A stretch of DNA of 64,000 nt from Mucilaginibacter sp. (GCF_025362475.1 NZ_JANYGH010000007.1:62001-126000), one strand, 5' to 3'; counted from the stretch's first letter, positions 1-8,787 are shown. Notes: generated from the sequence alone by a model not told the origin. Made by a program: numbers and translations.

Positions 1-387
1 ATGTCAAGTAGTGTAACAGAAGAAGAGAGGAGGGGGAAGTATGACCAATATTTGAAATTTATTAGGATAGCTGCCTATCAGGGCCATGTGGAGGCTTTAT
101 TTGATATGGGGCAACAATATGAAGATATTGGTTTTCTGGGTATGCCCAATCCCATGTATAATGCTAAAAAATGCGTATACTGGTATACTAAAGCAGTTGA
201 GAAAGGACACGCTGAGGCTTGCAATAATTTATCGAATTTTTATGCTTTAGGTGATGGCTGTAAACAGGATTTTGACATGGCCCTGGGATTGCTTAAGCGA
301 TCTGCTGAATTGGGATCTGTTCTTGGTAAAAAGAATTATAAGATGAAGCTTAAAGATTTGGCTAAAACAGGTAGGTACTTAAAATAA
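1..387 (+). CDS. Sel1-repeat (SLR/TPR-like) protein, possibly 5'-truncated
   Basis: The 128-residue product carries two to three Sel1-like helical repeats, at about residues 22-42 (AAYQGHVEALFDMGQQY) and 57-106 (AVEKGHAEACNNLSNFYALG, followed by ALGLLKRSAELGS). The alternating A/G/L pattern with the A-x-x-G-H-x-E-A signature is typical of SLR proteins, which act as protein-binding scaffolds. No signal peptide or membrane segment is visible. The ATG is the first base of the window, so a longer protein starting upstream cannot be excluded; the charged N-terminus reads like a genuine start. No partner can be named from this context. Confidence 0.6.
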   Translation: MSSSVTEEERRGKYDQYLKFIRIAAYQGHVEALFDMGQQYEDIGFLGMPNPMYNAKKCVYWYTKAVEKGHAEACNNLSNFYALGDGCKQDFDMALGLLKRSAELGSVLGKKNYKMKLKDLAKTGRYLK

Positions 388-539
388 ATAATAAGATTGC
401 TGCTGCTGTGCGCGCTGCTCGTGTCATCATCATACAAACTATTTCATAACCAGATATTTTTTTAATTTAAGTAATTTTAATGCAGGTATAAAAAAAGCCA
501 ATTCGTTTTTCCGTTAAATTTATCAATCCAAGGCGTCAA

Positions 540-1364
540 ATGGTTAAGCAAAATCCAACAACACGAAACCACATCCTGATCTTCAATTGGATTTTTATTG
601 CCGGGCTGCTATTATTAGCGCTTAATGACCATTTCTTCAAGTGGAAATTCTCCAATTGGTTTACAGAGAAAATATCTGATTTCGCCGGGTTGCTCATCTT
701 TCCTATGTTTCTGCAATTCCTGTTTCCGCGGCTTTCCAGGGTATCAGTATTGCTGACGGGGCTGTTGTTTGTTTTTTGGAAATTGCCTGTTTCAGCATGT
801 TTTATCGATATTTATAACAAGGTTGCGCTTATCCCCATTATCAGAACAGTTGATTACAGCGATTTTATTGCCTTATCAATCCTTCCTTTCTCCCAATATC
901 TTATTCGGCGGATTGATCAATACCGGGTAAGCCGTATTTCGGGCAGTTTTGCCGGCTACTTAATGGTAATACCAACAGCTATAGTTTTTATGGACACATC
1001 GCCTCCAATAAGTTATTATATGCAACCCGGCGGGGATATTCATATAGGTAAATCCTACAAAATGAAAATATCCGGGGAGCAAGCCTTAGCTAAACTTAAA
1101 GCGAAGGGATTTTTCATCACCCCAGATACCTCACAACATACCGGGACAAAGGCCGATTATTATATCATGAAAAACGTTGTTTTGGATGGTGGAAAAGATA
1201 CCATTGAAGCCATACAATTCGGTTTTTTGGGGCATGGAGAAAAGCCCTCGTTATTAATTAACAATGTGAAACTAAAGCATGGTAGCAAAGTGAGCGATTT
1301 GAAAGTATTAAAGAAATATTATCAGCAACTTATTCGGTCGGAAATTGTTGAAGAAGTTAAGTGA
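540..1364 (+). CDS. Hypothetical multi-pass membrane protein
   Basis: The family is not recognised. The first 150 residues contain about five hydrophobic segments (roughly 11-28, 48-62, 68-86, 108-121 and 139-151), which fits an inner-membrane protein. The last 120 residues are hydrophilic and probably form a soluble domain (MKISGEQALAKLKAKGFFI is near its start). The gene stands alone, with about 150 bp upstream and 330 bp downstream free of genes. Start chosen at the first ATG; the next one in frame lies after the first membrane segments. Confidence 0.6.
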   Translation: MVKQNPTTRNHILIFNWIFIAGLLLLALNDHFFKWKFSNWFTEKISDFAGLLIFPMFLQFLFPRLSRVSVLLTGLLFVFWKLPVSACFIDIYNKVALIPIIRTVDYSDFIALSILPFSQYLIRRIDQYRVSRISGSFAGYLMVIPTAIVFMDTSPPISYYMQPGGDIHIGKSYKMKISGEQALAKLKAKGFFITPDTSQHTGTKADYYIMKNVVLDGGKDTIEAIQFGFLGHGEKPSLLINNVKLKHGSKVSDLKVLKKYYQQLIRSEIVEEVK

Positions 1365-1696
1365 ATTTTGGCCTATGATTGTCGTCATCAATCCTTTTTT
1401 GGATTGGGGGCAGGCAGATAACATTTATAATTAAGGGAAGGCTGCCTTTAATCAACCTCCCCAACCCTAATTATTAAATCGTTTATCTAAATATCAGGAT
1501 AACCATTTGATAATTAATAAACTATTGTTAAATTGTAACATAAGTGCGAAATTTTGTACAGGTAATGTGAATTGATTTCTTGGATAACTGTTTGGCCGGT
1601 AAATGTGATTTACTTGCACACAAACGATATTGTTAGATTGTTAATTGTGGCACCAATCCAACTCACTCAACAAATAAAAAACCATAAACAGCACAA
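1365..1696. other. Intergenic, no feature recognised
   Basis: About 330 AT-rich bases between the unknown membrane protein and the SDR gene. It should hold the promoter of the SDR operon, but no convincing TAnnTTTG box was found. No ORF, repeat or terminator hairpin stands out. Confidence 0.4.
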
Positions 1697-2449
1697 ATGA
1701 AGACAACAAGTAACACCATCCTCATCACCGGCGGGAGTGCCGGCATCGGATTCGAAATGGCAAAACTGTTTTCAGAAAACGGCAACCAGGTCATCATCAC
1801 CGGTCGTAACCAGGAAAGAATGGCACAAGCCATCTCCAAACTAAAAAACACCAGTGCCATAGTAAGCGACGTAACAAACGCCGAAGACGTAGAAAAACTG
1901 GTAGCGCAGCTAAATAAAGATTTTCCCGGACTCAACGTATTGATCAACAACGCAGGTACCGCCAATTATTACGATATGACTATACCTGGCATTAACGCGT
2001 TCGGCAAAGCCAGCGAAGAAATACTAACCAATTACCTGTCTGTTATCCGCCTGAACGAATTGCTGCTGCCCCTGCTTAAACAACAGCCCGAAGCAGCCAT
2101 TGTTAATGTATCATCTATAGTGGCATTTGCTGCAAGGGCCAATAGCCTGCCCACTTATGGCGCCAGCAAAGCCGCGTTGCACTCGTATACCAATAGTTTG
2201 CGCATTATGATGGAAGATACCCCGGTAAAAGTATTTGAGCTGATGCCACCGTTGGTAGATACTGAGTTCTCGGCAGAAATTGGCGGCGCCGCCAACGGCA
2301 TCCCTCCAAAACAAGTGGCCGACGACCTGCTTACCGCCATGCAGAACGACGAATTTGAAATACACATAGGTCGCACGGCGGAAATATTTAACAACTTTTT
2401 CCCGCTATTTCCCCAGGCTGTACTGGCAATGAACGGGAAAACCGAATAA
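1697..2449 (+). CDS. Short-chain dehydrogenase/reductase (DltE-like SDR)
   Basis: Classical SDR of 250 residues. The nucleotide-binding TGGSAGIG motif is at residues 11-18, the structural NNAG at 84-87, the active-site serine near 140 (VSSIVAF), and the YxxxK catalytic pair at Y154 and K158 (YGASK). R37 after the second strand suggests NADPH preference, as in many SDRs. The C-terminal substrate region resembles DltE/YciK-type oxidoreductases that form an operon with small NTF2-fold proteins. The substrate is not predictable. Its stop codon abuts the next gene, so the two are almost certainly co-transcribed. Confidence 0.85.
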   Translation: MKTTSNTILITGGSAGIGFEMAKLFSENGNQVIITGRNQERMAQAISKLKNTSAIVSDVTNAEDVEKLVAQLNKDFPGLNVLINNAGTANYYDMTIPGINAFGKASEEILTNYLSVIRLNELLLPLLKQQPEAAIVNVSSIVAFAARANSLPTYGASKAALHSYTNSLRIMMEDTPVKVFELMPPLVDTEFSAEIGGAANGIPPKQVADDLLTAMQNDEFEIHIGRTAEIFNNFFPLFPQAVLAMNGKTE

Positions 2450-2461
2450 ATGGAGGGGGAT

Positions 2462-2845
2462 ATGGAAGAAGAACAAATACGCGAAGCCCTGAATGCGCAC
2501 TGGCAGGCGTCGGCAGCGGGCGATGTAAACGCTGAACATGATATTTACGATGATGATGCCATCTGTGATTATCCCCAGTCGGGCGAGCGAATCCTCGGGC
2601 GAAACAATTTGCAGGCTTTGCGGAGTCATCATCCGGGTAAGCCATCAGGCTTCAATGTAAGGCGGATTGTTGGAAAAGGTAATCTCTGGATCACCGAATA
2701 TACCATCACCTACCAGGGGCGACCAGCATTCACCGTTAGCATAATGGAGTTCAGCAACGGTAAGGTAGTTCATGAAACACAGTATTTTGCAGATCCTTTC
2801 GAGGCGCCAGCCTGGCGAAGTCAATGGGTTCAGCAGATGGCCTGA
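2462..2845 (+). CDS. SnoaL-like/NTF2-fold polyketide-cyclase-type protein
   Basis: Small alpha+beta cone protein of 127 residues. The pattern of an N-terminal helix (ALNAHWQASAAGDV), an acidic DDDAICDYP strand, ILGR, and a later FSNGKVVHETQYFADPF matches the SnoaL_2/DUF4440-like NTF2 fold. An in-frame ATG exists 12 bases earlier, overlapping the SDR stop, but the ATG at 2462 is preceded at 2452-2459 by a purine-rich GGAGGGGG, a plausible ribosome site rare for this phylum, so 2462 is preferred. These proteins are ligand binders or small enzymes; the specific role is unknown. It forms an operon with the SDR. Confidence 0.75.
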   Translation: MEEEQIREALNAHWQASAAGDVNAEHDIYDDDAICDYPQSGERILGRNNLQALRSHHPGKPSGFNVRRIVGKGNLWITEYTITYQGRPAFTVSIMEFSNGKVVHETQYFADPFEAPAWRSQWVQQMA

Positions 2846-2945
2846 TGGCTCATTCAGGCAAGATTGATGAAGGTGTGCGGCTATGCTGTGCCTATCTTAA
2901 CGTAAAAACGATAGCCTATGGCTGCCACTTGAGCCATAAGCCTTT

Positions 2946-3830
2946 TTAGGAGAATGGCTCAATGTGAATAAGCACATCTCTGATGGAAAGACTGCTTGCT
3001 AATAATTTATCTTTTGCCTGATGCGCAATACGGTGCCCTTCTGCAACGGACAAATGTTGATCTACCTGGATGTGCAGGTCGACAAAATAATCAAAGCCCA
3101 TCTTTCTAACATAGCATTTTTCTATAAGTTTTACCTCATTAACTTCGGCTGCCAAATCCCTCACCTGGTTTACGATCTCGCCCGATGGAGCGGCGTCCAT
3201 AATTTCGGCCAGGCCGGGGCGTAAAAGCTGTATGGCATTATAAAATACAATTCCAGATGCCAAAAGCGCTGCCCAATCATCCGCTCCTTCGTAGCCCTTA
3301 CCGGCAATCAGTGCGATAACAATGCCAATAAAGGCCGCTATGGATGTAATAGCGTCGCTCCGGTGATGATAGGCATCGGCCTTCACCGCATTACTGCCAA
3401 TTTGCTTTCCTACGTTCAGCACATATCTAAACATGCCCTCTTTAATAATGATAACCGCCAAAAGGATATACAAAGTAAATTTTTTTGGCATAGCATGCGG
3501 AGTAGCCACAAATGTTATCGCGTGCCAGGCAATCCATACGGCGGCACCCATCAGGAAAAAAGAGATTATAATTGATACAATAGGCTCAGCCTTGCCATGC
3601 CCGTAGGGATGTTCCGGATCTGCCGGTTTCATGGCAATTTTTAATCCTATCCACAATAAGGTAGAGCTGAATACGTCTGCACCTGTTTCTGTCGCATCTG
3701 CAATCAGGGCGTAGGAATGCCCTAAATGACCCGCAATGGCTTTTATAAAAACCAGTATAATACTGATCCCTATACCTATTTGGGTAGTTCTGATCGCTTT
3801 TACCGATGGATGGACATCAATTGCAGCCAT
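2946..3830 (-). CDS. Cation diffusion facilitator (CDF) metal/proton antiporter
   Basis: 294-residue CDF protein, probably exporting Zn2+, Fe2+, Co2+ or similar from the cytoplasm in exchange for protons. It has six membrane segments and a C-terminal cytoplasmic domain (about 215-294). The intramembrane site is represented by E48-x3-D52 in TM2 (DATETGAD) and H155-x3-D159 in TM5 (HHRSD); HPYGHGK near residue 74 is a family signature. The TM2 Glu differs from the His or Asp found in well-studied members. Monocistronic, convergent with the SDR operon. A second CDF protein of a different subfamily lies at 46350. Confidence 0.88.
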   Translation of the reverse strand: MAAIDVHPSVKAIRTTQIGIGISIILVFIKAIAGHLGHSYALIADATETGADVFSSTLLWIGLKIAMKPADPEHPYGHGKAEPIVSIIISFFLMGAAVWIAWHAITFVATPHAMPKKFTLYILLAVIIIKEGMFRYVLNVGKQIGSNAVKADAYHHRSDAITSIAAFIGIVIALIAGKGYEGADDWAALLASGIVFYNAIQLLRPGLAEIMDAAPSGEIVNQVRDLAAEVNEVKLIEKCYVRKMGFDYFVDLHIQVDQHLSVAEGHRIAHQAKDKLLASSLSIRDVLIHIEPFS

Positions 3831-4123
3831 AATTCAAATATTTCAAATTTAGGCGGCAAAGGTAAAAGCTTAAACCGTAATTATCCTACTTATTGTGATG
3901 TAATTGTTTACATTTTTTTTGGGGATGCCAGTAGCCATACCCTAAATGTGCAAATCCCAGATCAAATAACTATCCGGGATTTGCATATGCGGACACACAA
4001 GCCCGGAGGCTTAGGGCAGCGAAAAAAACACTTAGGGTAGCAGAAGTCATTATTACCTTGCTACAACAATTGATGTAATAATTGCGGCTAATTTTGACCT
4101 TTATAATTTTAATCATATATATT

Positions 4124-4945
4124 ATGAAAACCATATTAGCCGCTACCGATTATACAGATCTGGCGGAAAACGCAGTTAGGTATGCGGCTGGCGTAGCCCG
4201 CCTAAACAATTATAAATTAATCCTGTTGAATGATTTCGCCATCTCTGTACATGCTACAAATGGACTTCTTTCGGCGGCGGGAGTTGAGGAATTAATAGAT
4301 GAAAACAGGATACTCCTGGAATCAAAGGCTTTATTACTCGCTAATGAATATGGAATTGAAGTACTCGCCAAGACTACTTTTTCCTTTATCGATAATGCCA
4401 TTAAGGAAGTGGTTTCCGAATACCAACCCGAGATGATCGTGATGGGAATGGAAGAAAAATCACTTGAACAGGAACTTTTAGGAAACACCACCACATCCAT
4501 TATCAAAAAGTTACGGTCGCCGGTGTTGGCGGTGCCTGCCAATGCAAAATTCAAGATCCCCAAAAAGGTGCTTTTTGCGTGTGATGTATTAAATGGAGTT
4601 TCTGAACAAATATTGGCACGGATCAAAAATGTGGCCTTAACTACTCAGGCCGAAGTAGAAGTGCTTTTAATTAACCAAACCGTAGCGGAATTGAAAGAAA
4701 TGGGCGTTGATGCAGCGGCATTAAACCGCATTGACGATGGTTTGGAAGGCATTGATTACTATTATAAAAATGTGAAATCAGATTCCATCATCGAAGGGAT
4801 TGCCGACGAGGTGAAGAATTTATCAGCCGACCTGTTAATTATGGTGCCCGAGCAGCACGGATTTTGGGGCTCGATGGTGCATCGCAGCAAAACACGCATC
4901 ATGGCCTCCGGCCTCAATATTCCCTTGTTTTCAATTCCTGTATAA
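4124..4945 (+). CDS. Tandem universal stress protein (UspA family)
   Basis: 273-residue cytoplasmic protein with two Usp domains: residues 1 to about 140, opening with MKTILAATDYTDLAENAV, and about 148-273, opening with KKVLFACDV. The first domain keeps a G-x-G-N-T-T-like nucleotide-binding tail (LLGNTTTSIIKKL); the second ends MVHRSKTRIMASGLNIPLFSIPV and lacks the clear ATP loop, as is common in tandem Usps of this phylum. An in-frame TTG at 4082 would add a hydrophobic tail foreign to the family, so ATG 4124 was chosen. A strong terminator follows immediately. Confidence 0.88.
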   Translation: MKTILAATDYTDLAENAVRYAAGVARLNNYKLILLNDFAISVHATNGLLSAAGVEELIDENRILLESKALLLANEYGIEVLAKTTFSFIDNAIKEVVSEYQPEMIVMGMEEKSLEQELLGNTTTSIIKKLRSPVLAVPANAKFKIPKKVLFACDVLNGVSEQILARIKNVALTTQAEVEVLLINQTVAELKEMGVDAAALNRIDDGLEGIDYYYKNVKSDSIIEGIADEVKNLSADLLIMVPEQHGFWGSMVHRSKTRIMASGLNIPLFSIPV

Positions 4946-4956
4946 ACAGAACGATG

Positions 4957-4988
4957 AAAGCCAGGAGTATCGGATAACTCCTGGCTTT
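4957..4988 (+). terminator. Rho-independent terminator after the usp gene
   Basis: 12-bp perfect stem: AAAGCCAGGAGT at 4957-4968 pairs with ACTCCTGGCTTT at 4977-4988 around an 8-nt loop, followed by further T residues. It lies 11 bases after the stop codon. Confidence 0.85.
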
Positions 4989-5050
4989 TTTATATCAGGA
5001 AAAACCTGTTAAACAACATTTAGCAATGAAGACACCGACCATCAACTAAC

Positions 5051-5172
5051 CGGGCGTTTCCCTCCTGCGTCGGGTCAGGCTGTACGTTCATGCGCCTGCA
5101 GGCCTTATGCGCTTTGGCCGGTATCCACTTCCATCCCTAACGCGAAGTTGCAGGGTGTTTTAAGCTTATTGC
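5051..5172 (+). repeat. Left border repeat of the TIR/SLATT island
   Basis: The 97-bp core (5051-5147) matches the reverse complement of 10031-10127 with four differences by eye. Similarity continues more weakly through TTTTAAGCTTATTGCTT to about 5172. It begins CGGGCG and contains GTCGGGTCAGGCTGTACG. The two copies face each other and bracket the defence-like operon. No ORF in it looks real. Confidence 0.85.
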
Positions 5173-5880
5173 TTGAAAAAGACATCTTTCGCTACGGCAA
5201 GGGTCTTCCCAATGTTATTAAGTTAGGAGAGTGATGGGGTGCTCCAGAGGAGCAAAAGCTTTGTAGAAAAACATAAATAAATTGTCTTTTGCGTGCCAGA
5301 GGTACGCTACCTAAGGTTCCGTACCTCTGGCACGGAGCTTCATTTTGGCTTTTTTGCTACAAAGCTATTTCCCCGCTGGGGGAGAAACTCATTAACATAA
5401 TAGCATTGAGGGTCTTCCCTTGTGGTCCGTTCGCAAGGTCTGCGCTATGCCTTCGGAACAATCCACTATGTAATTATAATATTAACCAATCTATTGATTT
5501 TTATATAATTATTGGAATTGCTATGTAAATATTCGTAGTCGTTTTCTACAAAGCCAGCTACAACCGGGTTATTAAATTAATACATCGGGGTTTGCATATT
5601 TATATCAAATATGGTTAAAAATATAAAGACTCTGTATGGCGGCTCTGTGAAGTGTCTCTGTACAGCGTGCCACAAGGGAAGAGCCTTGCGGCAGCGAAAA
5701 TGCTTGCGGGAGCGGGGGTGTATTTTAAGCTTATTGTTTTAAAAAGCATCGTGATGGCATGCGGGGGACAAGGCAAGGGCTTATTGCAGCGGCAATATAT
5801 TTCCCATTATGCCAAATTGACGCTTTTTAATTTAATAAAACTGACAGTGATAAATATTTTAATACACTATAGTTAAATAA
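5173..5880. repeat. Cluster of REP-like palindromic units
   Basis: A gene-free stretch rich in short, imperfect palindromes built around CACAAGG...CCTTGTGG (examples near 5195, 5410, 5665 and 5785). The segment at about 5720-5800 (TTTTAAGCTTATTG through GCATGCGGG to GCAGCGG) resembles the reverse complement of 9945-10020 in the right border. Frame-open stretches at 5289-5528 and 5652-5876 are repeat translations. I see no transposase or RAYT gene in the window. Confidence 0.6.
5292..5334. repeat. 15-bp perfect inverted repeat (REP-like hairpin)
   Basis: CGTGCCAGAGGTACG at 5292-5306 pairs perfectly with 5320-5334 around a 13-nt loop. It is flanked by a weaker pair of AGCTTTGTAG- and CTACAAAGCT-like arms (about 5258 and 5357), giving a nested cruciform. 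Confidence 0.8.
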
Positions 5881-5996
5881 GTAAAGATGGAAATAATAAA
5901 TCAGATAATTTTTAACTGAAAGGTTATTATTTGATAATAAGTTATTTATGGCATAATATTTAAGTATTAGGAATTAAAATATTAAACCTGAAACTT

Positions 5997-6530
5997 ATGA
6001 CATATTTAACATTTGACAATCTAACAAATCAATCTTTTATTAAAGCGGAAACATTTAATCTGAGTTTAAGCTCAAGAACTTATGTCGAAAAAATGGTCTT
6101 TTTATCTTATCGCAGAGAAGATAAGCAGTGGGTTGCAGGCATTGTTAGATTTCTAAAAAGTCTTGGTATATCAGTTTATGTAGATTATTTAGATGAAACT
6201 CTTGAAGATAAAGCCTCTGATGCTGTTGCCATGACATTGAGAAGCAGAATTAGTAAATGTTCTAAATTTATTTGCCTTGCTACTTCTAATAGCTCTAAGT
6301 CAAAATGGATGCCTTGGGAACTTGGACTTGGCGATAGAATAGTTAATTATCTAAATGTTGCAATGCTTCCATTAACAAATGATCCGAATCAATGGGGTGA
6401 TCAGGAATATGGTAATATTTATGGAAAAGTAACAAGTAATTATTCTTATTCAGTTTCTGATTCAAATGATTGGTATCTCACATATCCCAACGGCAATAAA
6501 GTAAAGTTAAAAGATTGGTTAAATAATTAA
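5997..6530 (+). CDS. TIR-domain protein (TIR_2-like), candidate NAD-cleaving enzyme
   Basis: First gene of a five-gene operon. Residues 33-150 form a bacterial TIR domain: strand A box VFLSYRRED (34-42), the GISVYVDYLDE region (57-67), and the WMPWELG motif with the putative catalytic Glu at 108. TIR enzymes hydrolyse or cyclise NAD+, either killing the cell or making a signal nucleotide. The C-terminal 30 residues (SNDWYLTYPNGNKVKLKDWL) are a small extension seen in stand-alone TIRs. No signal peptide. ATG 5997 is used; M33 (6093), directly before the TIR core, is an alternative start. The AT-rich composition contrasts with the flanking genes, suggesting transfer. The next gene begins 9 bases after the stop. 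Confidence 0.8.
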   Translation: MTYLTFDNLTNQSFIKAETFNLSLSSRTYVEKMVFLSYRREDKQWVAGIVRFLKSLGISVYVDYLDETLEDKASDAVAMTLRSRISKCSKFICLATSNSSKSKWMPWELGLGDRIVNYLNVAMLPLTNDPNQWGDQEYGNIYGKVTSNYSYSVSDSNDWYLTYPNGNKVKLKDWLNN

Positions 6531-6539
6531 ATATCAAAA

Positions 6540-7124
6540 ATGAAAAGAAAATGTTTTATTTCATTTAAAACGGAAAATAAAGAGTACAAAACATATATAC
6601 AAGATTACTTGGATATAGATATGATTGATAAATCTTTAGATACCGCTATTGATTCAGAGGATGAAGAACACATTATGCGTAAAATTCGTGAAAATCATTT
6701 GCATGATTCTACAGTAACAATCCATTTGATTGGTAAATACAGTGCTGAGAGTTTGGGTACAGAAGAGCAAAAATTCATAAAAAAGGAGTTACAAGCTTCA
6801 TTATATCATGGACGTGGCAATACTCAAAACGGAATACTTGGTGTAGTCCTCCCTGAAGCCTATGATCAAATATATGGTGGGTCATATCAATGTACAAGTT
6901 GTGGAGGTTCTCATAACAGCATTAATATTAATGATAATTCTGTCATAAAAGAGTTTAGTTATAATTTTTACATACCTAACGGAAAATGCTCGCATACAGA
7001 AGATGAAAGATTTTGCGTGTTGGTAAAGTGGGACGATTTTACCGTTGATCCTGAAAAATATATTGAACAGGCATTTGATAAAAGAAACCAATCCATTTCA
7101 GAAAAAACTCGTGTTAGACCTTAG
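6540..7124 (+). CDS. ThsB-like (MTH538-type) TIR-fold protein with Cys-rich insert
   Basis: 194 residues. The N-terminus KCFISFKTENKEY (4-16) is the first strand and loop typical of the Thoeris ThsB/MTH538 TIR-like family. HLIGKYSAES (62-71) and KKELQASLY with Glu83 match the later strand and the putative catalytic Glu helix. After GILGVVLP an insert carries C118-x2-C121 and C150-x-H-x6-C159, possibly a zinc knuckle. ThsB proteins make cyclic ADP-ribose-type signals; that activity here is inferred from fold only. Second gene of the operon, 13 bases before the next. Confidence 0.7.
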   Translation: MKRKCFISFKTENKEYKTYIQDYLDIDMIDKSLDTAIDSEDEEHIMRKIRENHLHDSTVTIHLIGKYSAESLGTEEQKFIKKELQASLYHGRGNTQNGILGVVLPEAYDQIYGGSYQCTSCGGSHNSININDNSVIKEFSYNFYIPNGKCSHTEDERFCVLVKWDDFTVDPEKYIEQAFDKRNQSISEKTRVRP

Positions 7125-7137
7125 TTAATAAATTAGT

Positions 7138-8358
7138 ATGCCGAAAGAATTATGTTTTGTTATTATGGGGTTTGGTAAAAAGAAAGACCCAGATTCTAAC
7201 CGTACTATCGATTTAGATGAAACCTATAAAAAAATTATTAAACCTGCGGTTATAGCTTGTAACTATAATTGTGTAAGAGCAGACGAGATCACAGATTCTG
7301 GTTTAATAGACCGAAGCATGTTTGCGTTGTTAATGAACGCAGAATTAGTAATCGCGGACATAACAACTTACAACCCTAATGCTATTTATGAACTAGGTGT
7401 GAGGCATGCAGTTCGGCCCTATTCTACAATAATTATTAAAGAAGAAGGCGGAAATATCCCCTTTGATTTTAATCATAATAGAACACTAACCTATAAGCAC
7501 CTTGGTAGCGAGATCTCGGCAAGTGAGGCAAAGAGATGTATACGCGATTTAAAAAATCTGATAAATACCGTAACCCAGTCGCCACTGATTGACAGCCCTA
7601 TGTATTCTTTTATACCCAAGGTGCAACGCCCACTGCTATCAGAAGAGGATTTTGCGGAAATAATTGGAGAACTGCGCAATAAGGAGAACACAATATATTC
7701 CTTAATGGAAAGCGCTAAAGACTTTATGGCGGAGAAAAAATTCACTGAAGCAGCTTTAAAATGGAAAAAATTAAGTGAATTGGTCGACAATGATTTATTC
7801 TTCATTCAACAATATGCATTATGTGTTTATAAAAGTAAGTCACCCACTCAATTGGTTGCTCTAACGAATGCTCTTAATATAATGGAGCGAATAAAACCAT
7901 TTAATGATGCTGAATCCCTTGGCATTGCTGGCGCAATTAACAAAAACCTATGGAAAGAAACCCAAGAACTTGCATTTCTAAATATAGCTATTGAAAACTA
8001 TAAAAAAGGATGGAACCTATTCACGGATTATTATACGGGCGAAAATTATGCACACTGTTTGGAACAAAAAGCTCTTCGTGAAAACGAGGTAAATTTAAAA
8101 AACTATTACCGAGTGGAGGCGCAGTTGACGCGACAATGTATCATTGATATAGTTCTACCAATGCTATCAGTACCGAAGGATGAGTTGGAGGATATAATGT
8201 GGAGATCAGCGACATTATCTAATTGTTATCTTGCACTGGGAGATACAGAGAATGCTAACATTTTTGAGAAAAAGTTTTTGGCGGCATCTCCCGTATCTTG
8301 GGAGATTGACACATTTACCACCTCAAAAAACGAATTAATTGAATTATCCTGTCAATAG
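7138..8358 (+). CDS. Deoxyribosyltransferase-like/TRAFs-binding (DUF4071-type) protein
   Basis: 406-residue cytoplasmic protein of two parts. Residues 1-150 form a TIR-related nucleoside 2-deoxyribosyltransferase-like domain: CFVIMGFGKK (6-15), TYKKIIKPAV (29-38), RADEITDSGLID (47-58) and ADITTYNPNAIYELGVRHA (73-91), with E85 at the family's catalytic Glu. Residues about 175-395 are all helical and TPR-like, resembling the TRAFs-binding region of MAP3K5-type kinases, which in bacteria occurs in predicted conflict systems. A role as sensor or nucleotide-binding adaptor between the TIR enzymes and the membrane effector is inference. It sits mid-operon, with 2 bases to the next gene. Confidence 0.75.
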   Translation: MPKELCFVIMGFGKKKDPDSNRTIDLDETYKKIIKPAVIACNYNCVRADEITDSGLIDRSMFALLMNAELVIADITTYNPNAIYELGVRHAVRPYSTIIIKEEGGNIPFDFNHNRTLTYKHLGSEISASEAKRCIRDLKNLINTVTQSPLIDSPMYSFIPKVQRPLLSEEDFAEIIGELRNKENTIYSLMESAKDFMAEKKFTEAALKWKKLSELVDNDLFFIQQYALCVYKSKSPTQLVALTNALNIMERIKPFNDAESLGIAGAINKNLWKETQELAFLNIAIENYKKGWNLFTDYYTGENYAHCLEQKALRENEVNLKNYYRVEAQLTRQCIIDIVLPMLSVPKDELEDIMWRSATLSNCYLALGDTENANIFEKKFLAASPVSWEIDTFTTSKNELIELSCQ

Positions 8359-8360
8359 CC

Positions 8361-8765
8361 ATGGCCACAAATTTTAAAATTTTTATTAGCCATTCGTGGA
8401 CATACCATCAAGACCTAGTAAACTTGAGAAATCTGTTAGAAGCGAGGGGATATTTTAATGTTGAATTTTTAGAGGCAACATCGGATGTGCCTATAAACTC
8501 AACAAATGCAACCTACATTAAACAGGCTCTTAAAACTAAAATATTAAACTCCCATATAGTTTTGGCGATTGCTGGTGTATATGCTACTCATAGTAGTTGG
8601 ATGAATTATGAATTACAAACGGCTTACGAATATAAAATCCCCATAATAGGAGTTGCTCCACACGGCCAGGAAAGAGTTTCTGCAATAGTACAAAGCTTTG
8701 CTAGGCAAACTGTAAGATGGAATACAGAAAGCATTGTACAGGCTATAAGAAGATATTCTATATAA
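8361..8765 (+). CDS. Second ThsB-like TIR-fold protein
   Basis: Compact 134-residue protein consisting of just a TIR-like domain. FKIFISHSWTYHQDL (5-19) is the diagnostic first strand and loop of the Thoeris-type TIR family, SHIVLAIAGVYA (64-75) is a core strand, and WMNYELQTAYEY carries the putative catalytic Glu84; IPIIGVAPHG follows as the next strand. Together with the two upstream genes the operon has three TIR-superfamily proteins, each retaining the active-site Glu. Start at ATG 8361, two bases after the previous stop, implying translational coupling. Confidence 0.78.
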   Translation: MATNFKIFISHSWTYHQDLVNLRNLLEARGYFNVEFLEATSDVPINSTNATYIKQALKTKILNSHIVLAIAGVYATHSSWMNYELQTAYEYKIPIIGVAPHGQERVSAIVQSFARQTVRWNTESIVQAIRRYSI

Positions 8766-8787
8766 TTAAAAGTGATAAATTTAAACT

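Noticed and set aside
5289..5876. Two open frames (5289-5528, 5652-5876) that could be small genes
   Set aside because: They translate REP-like palindromes and have no protein-like pattern.
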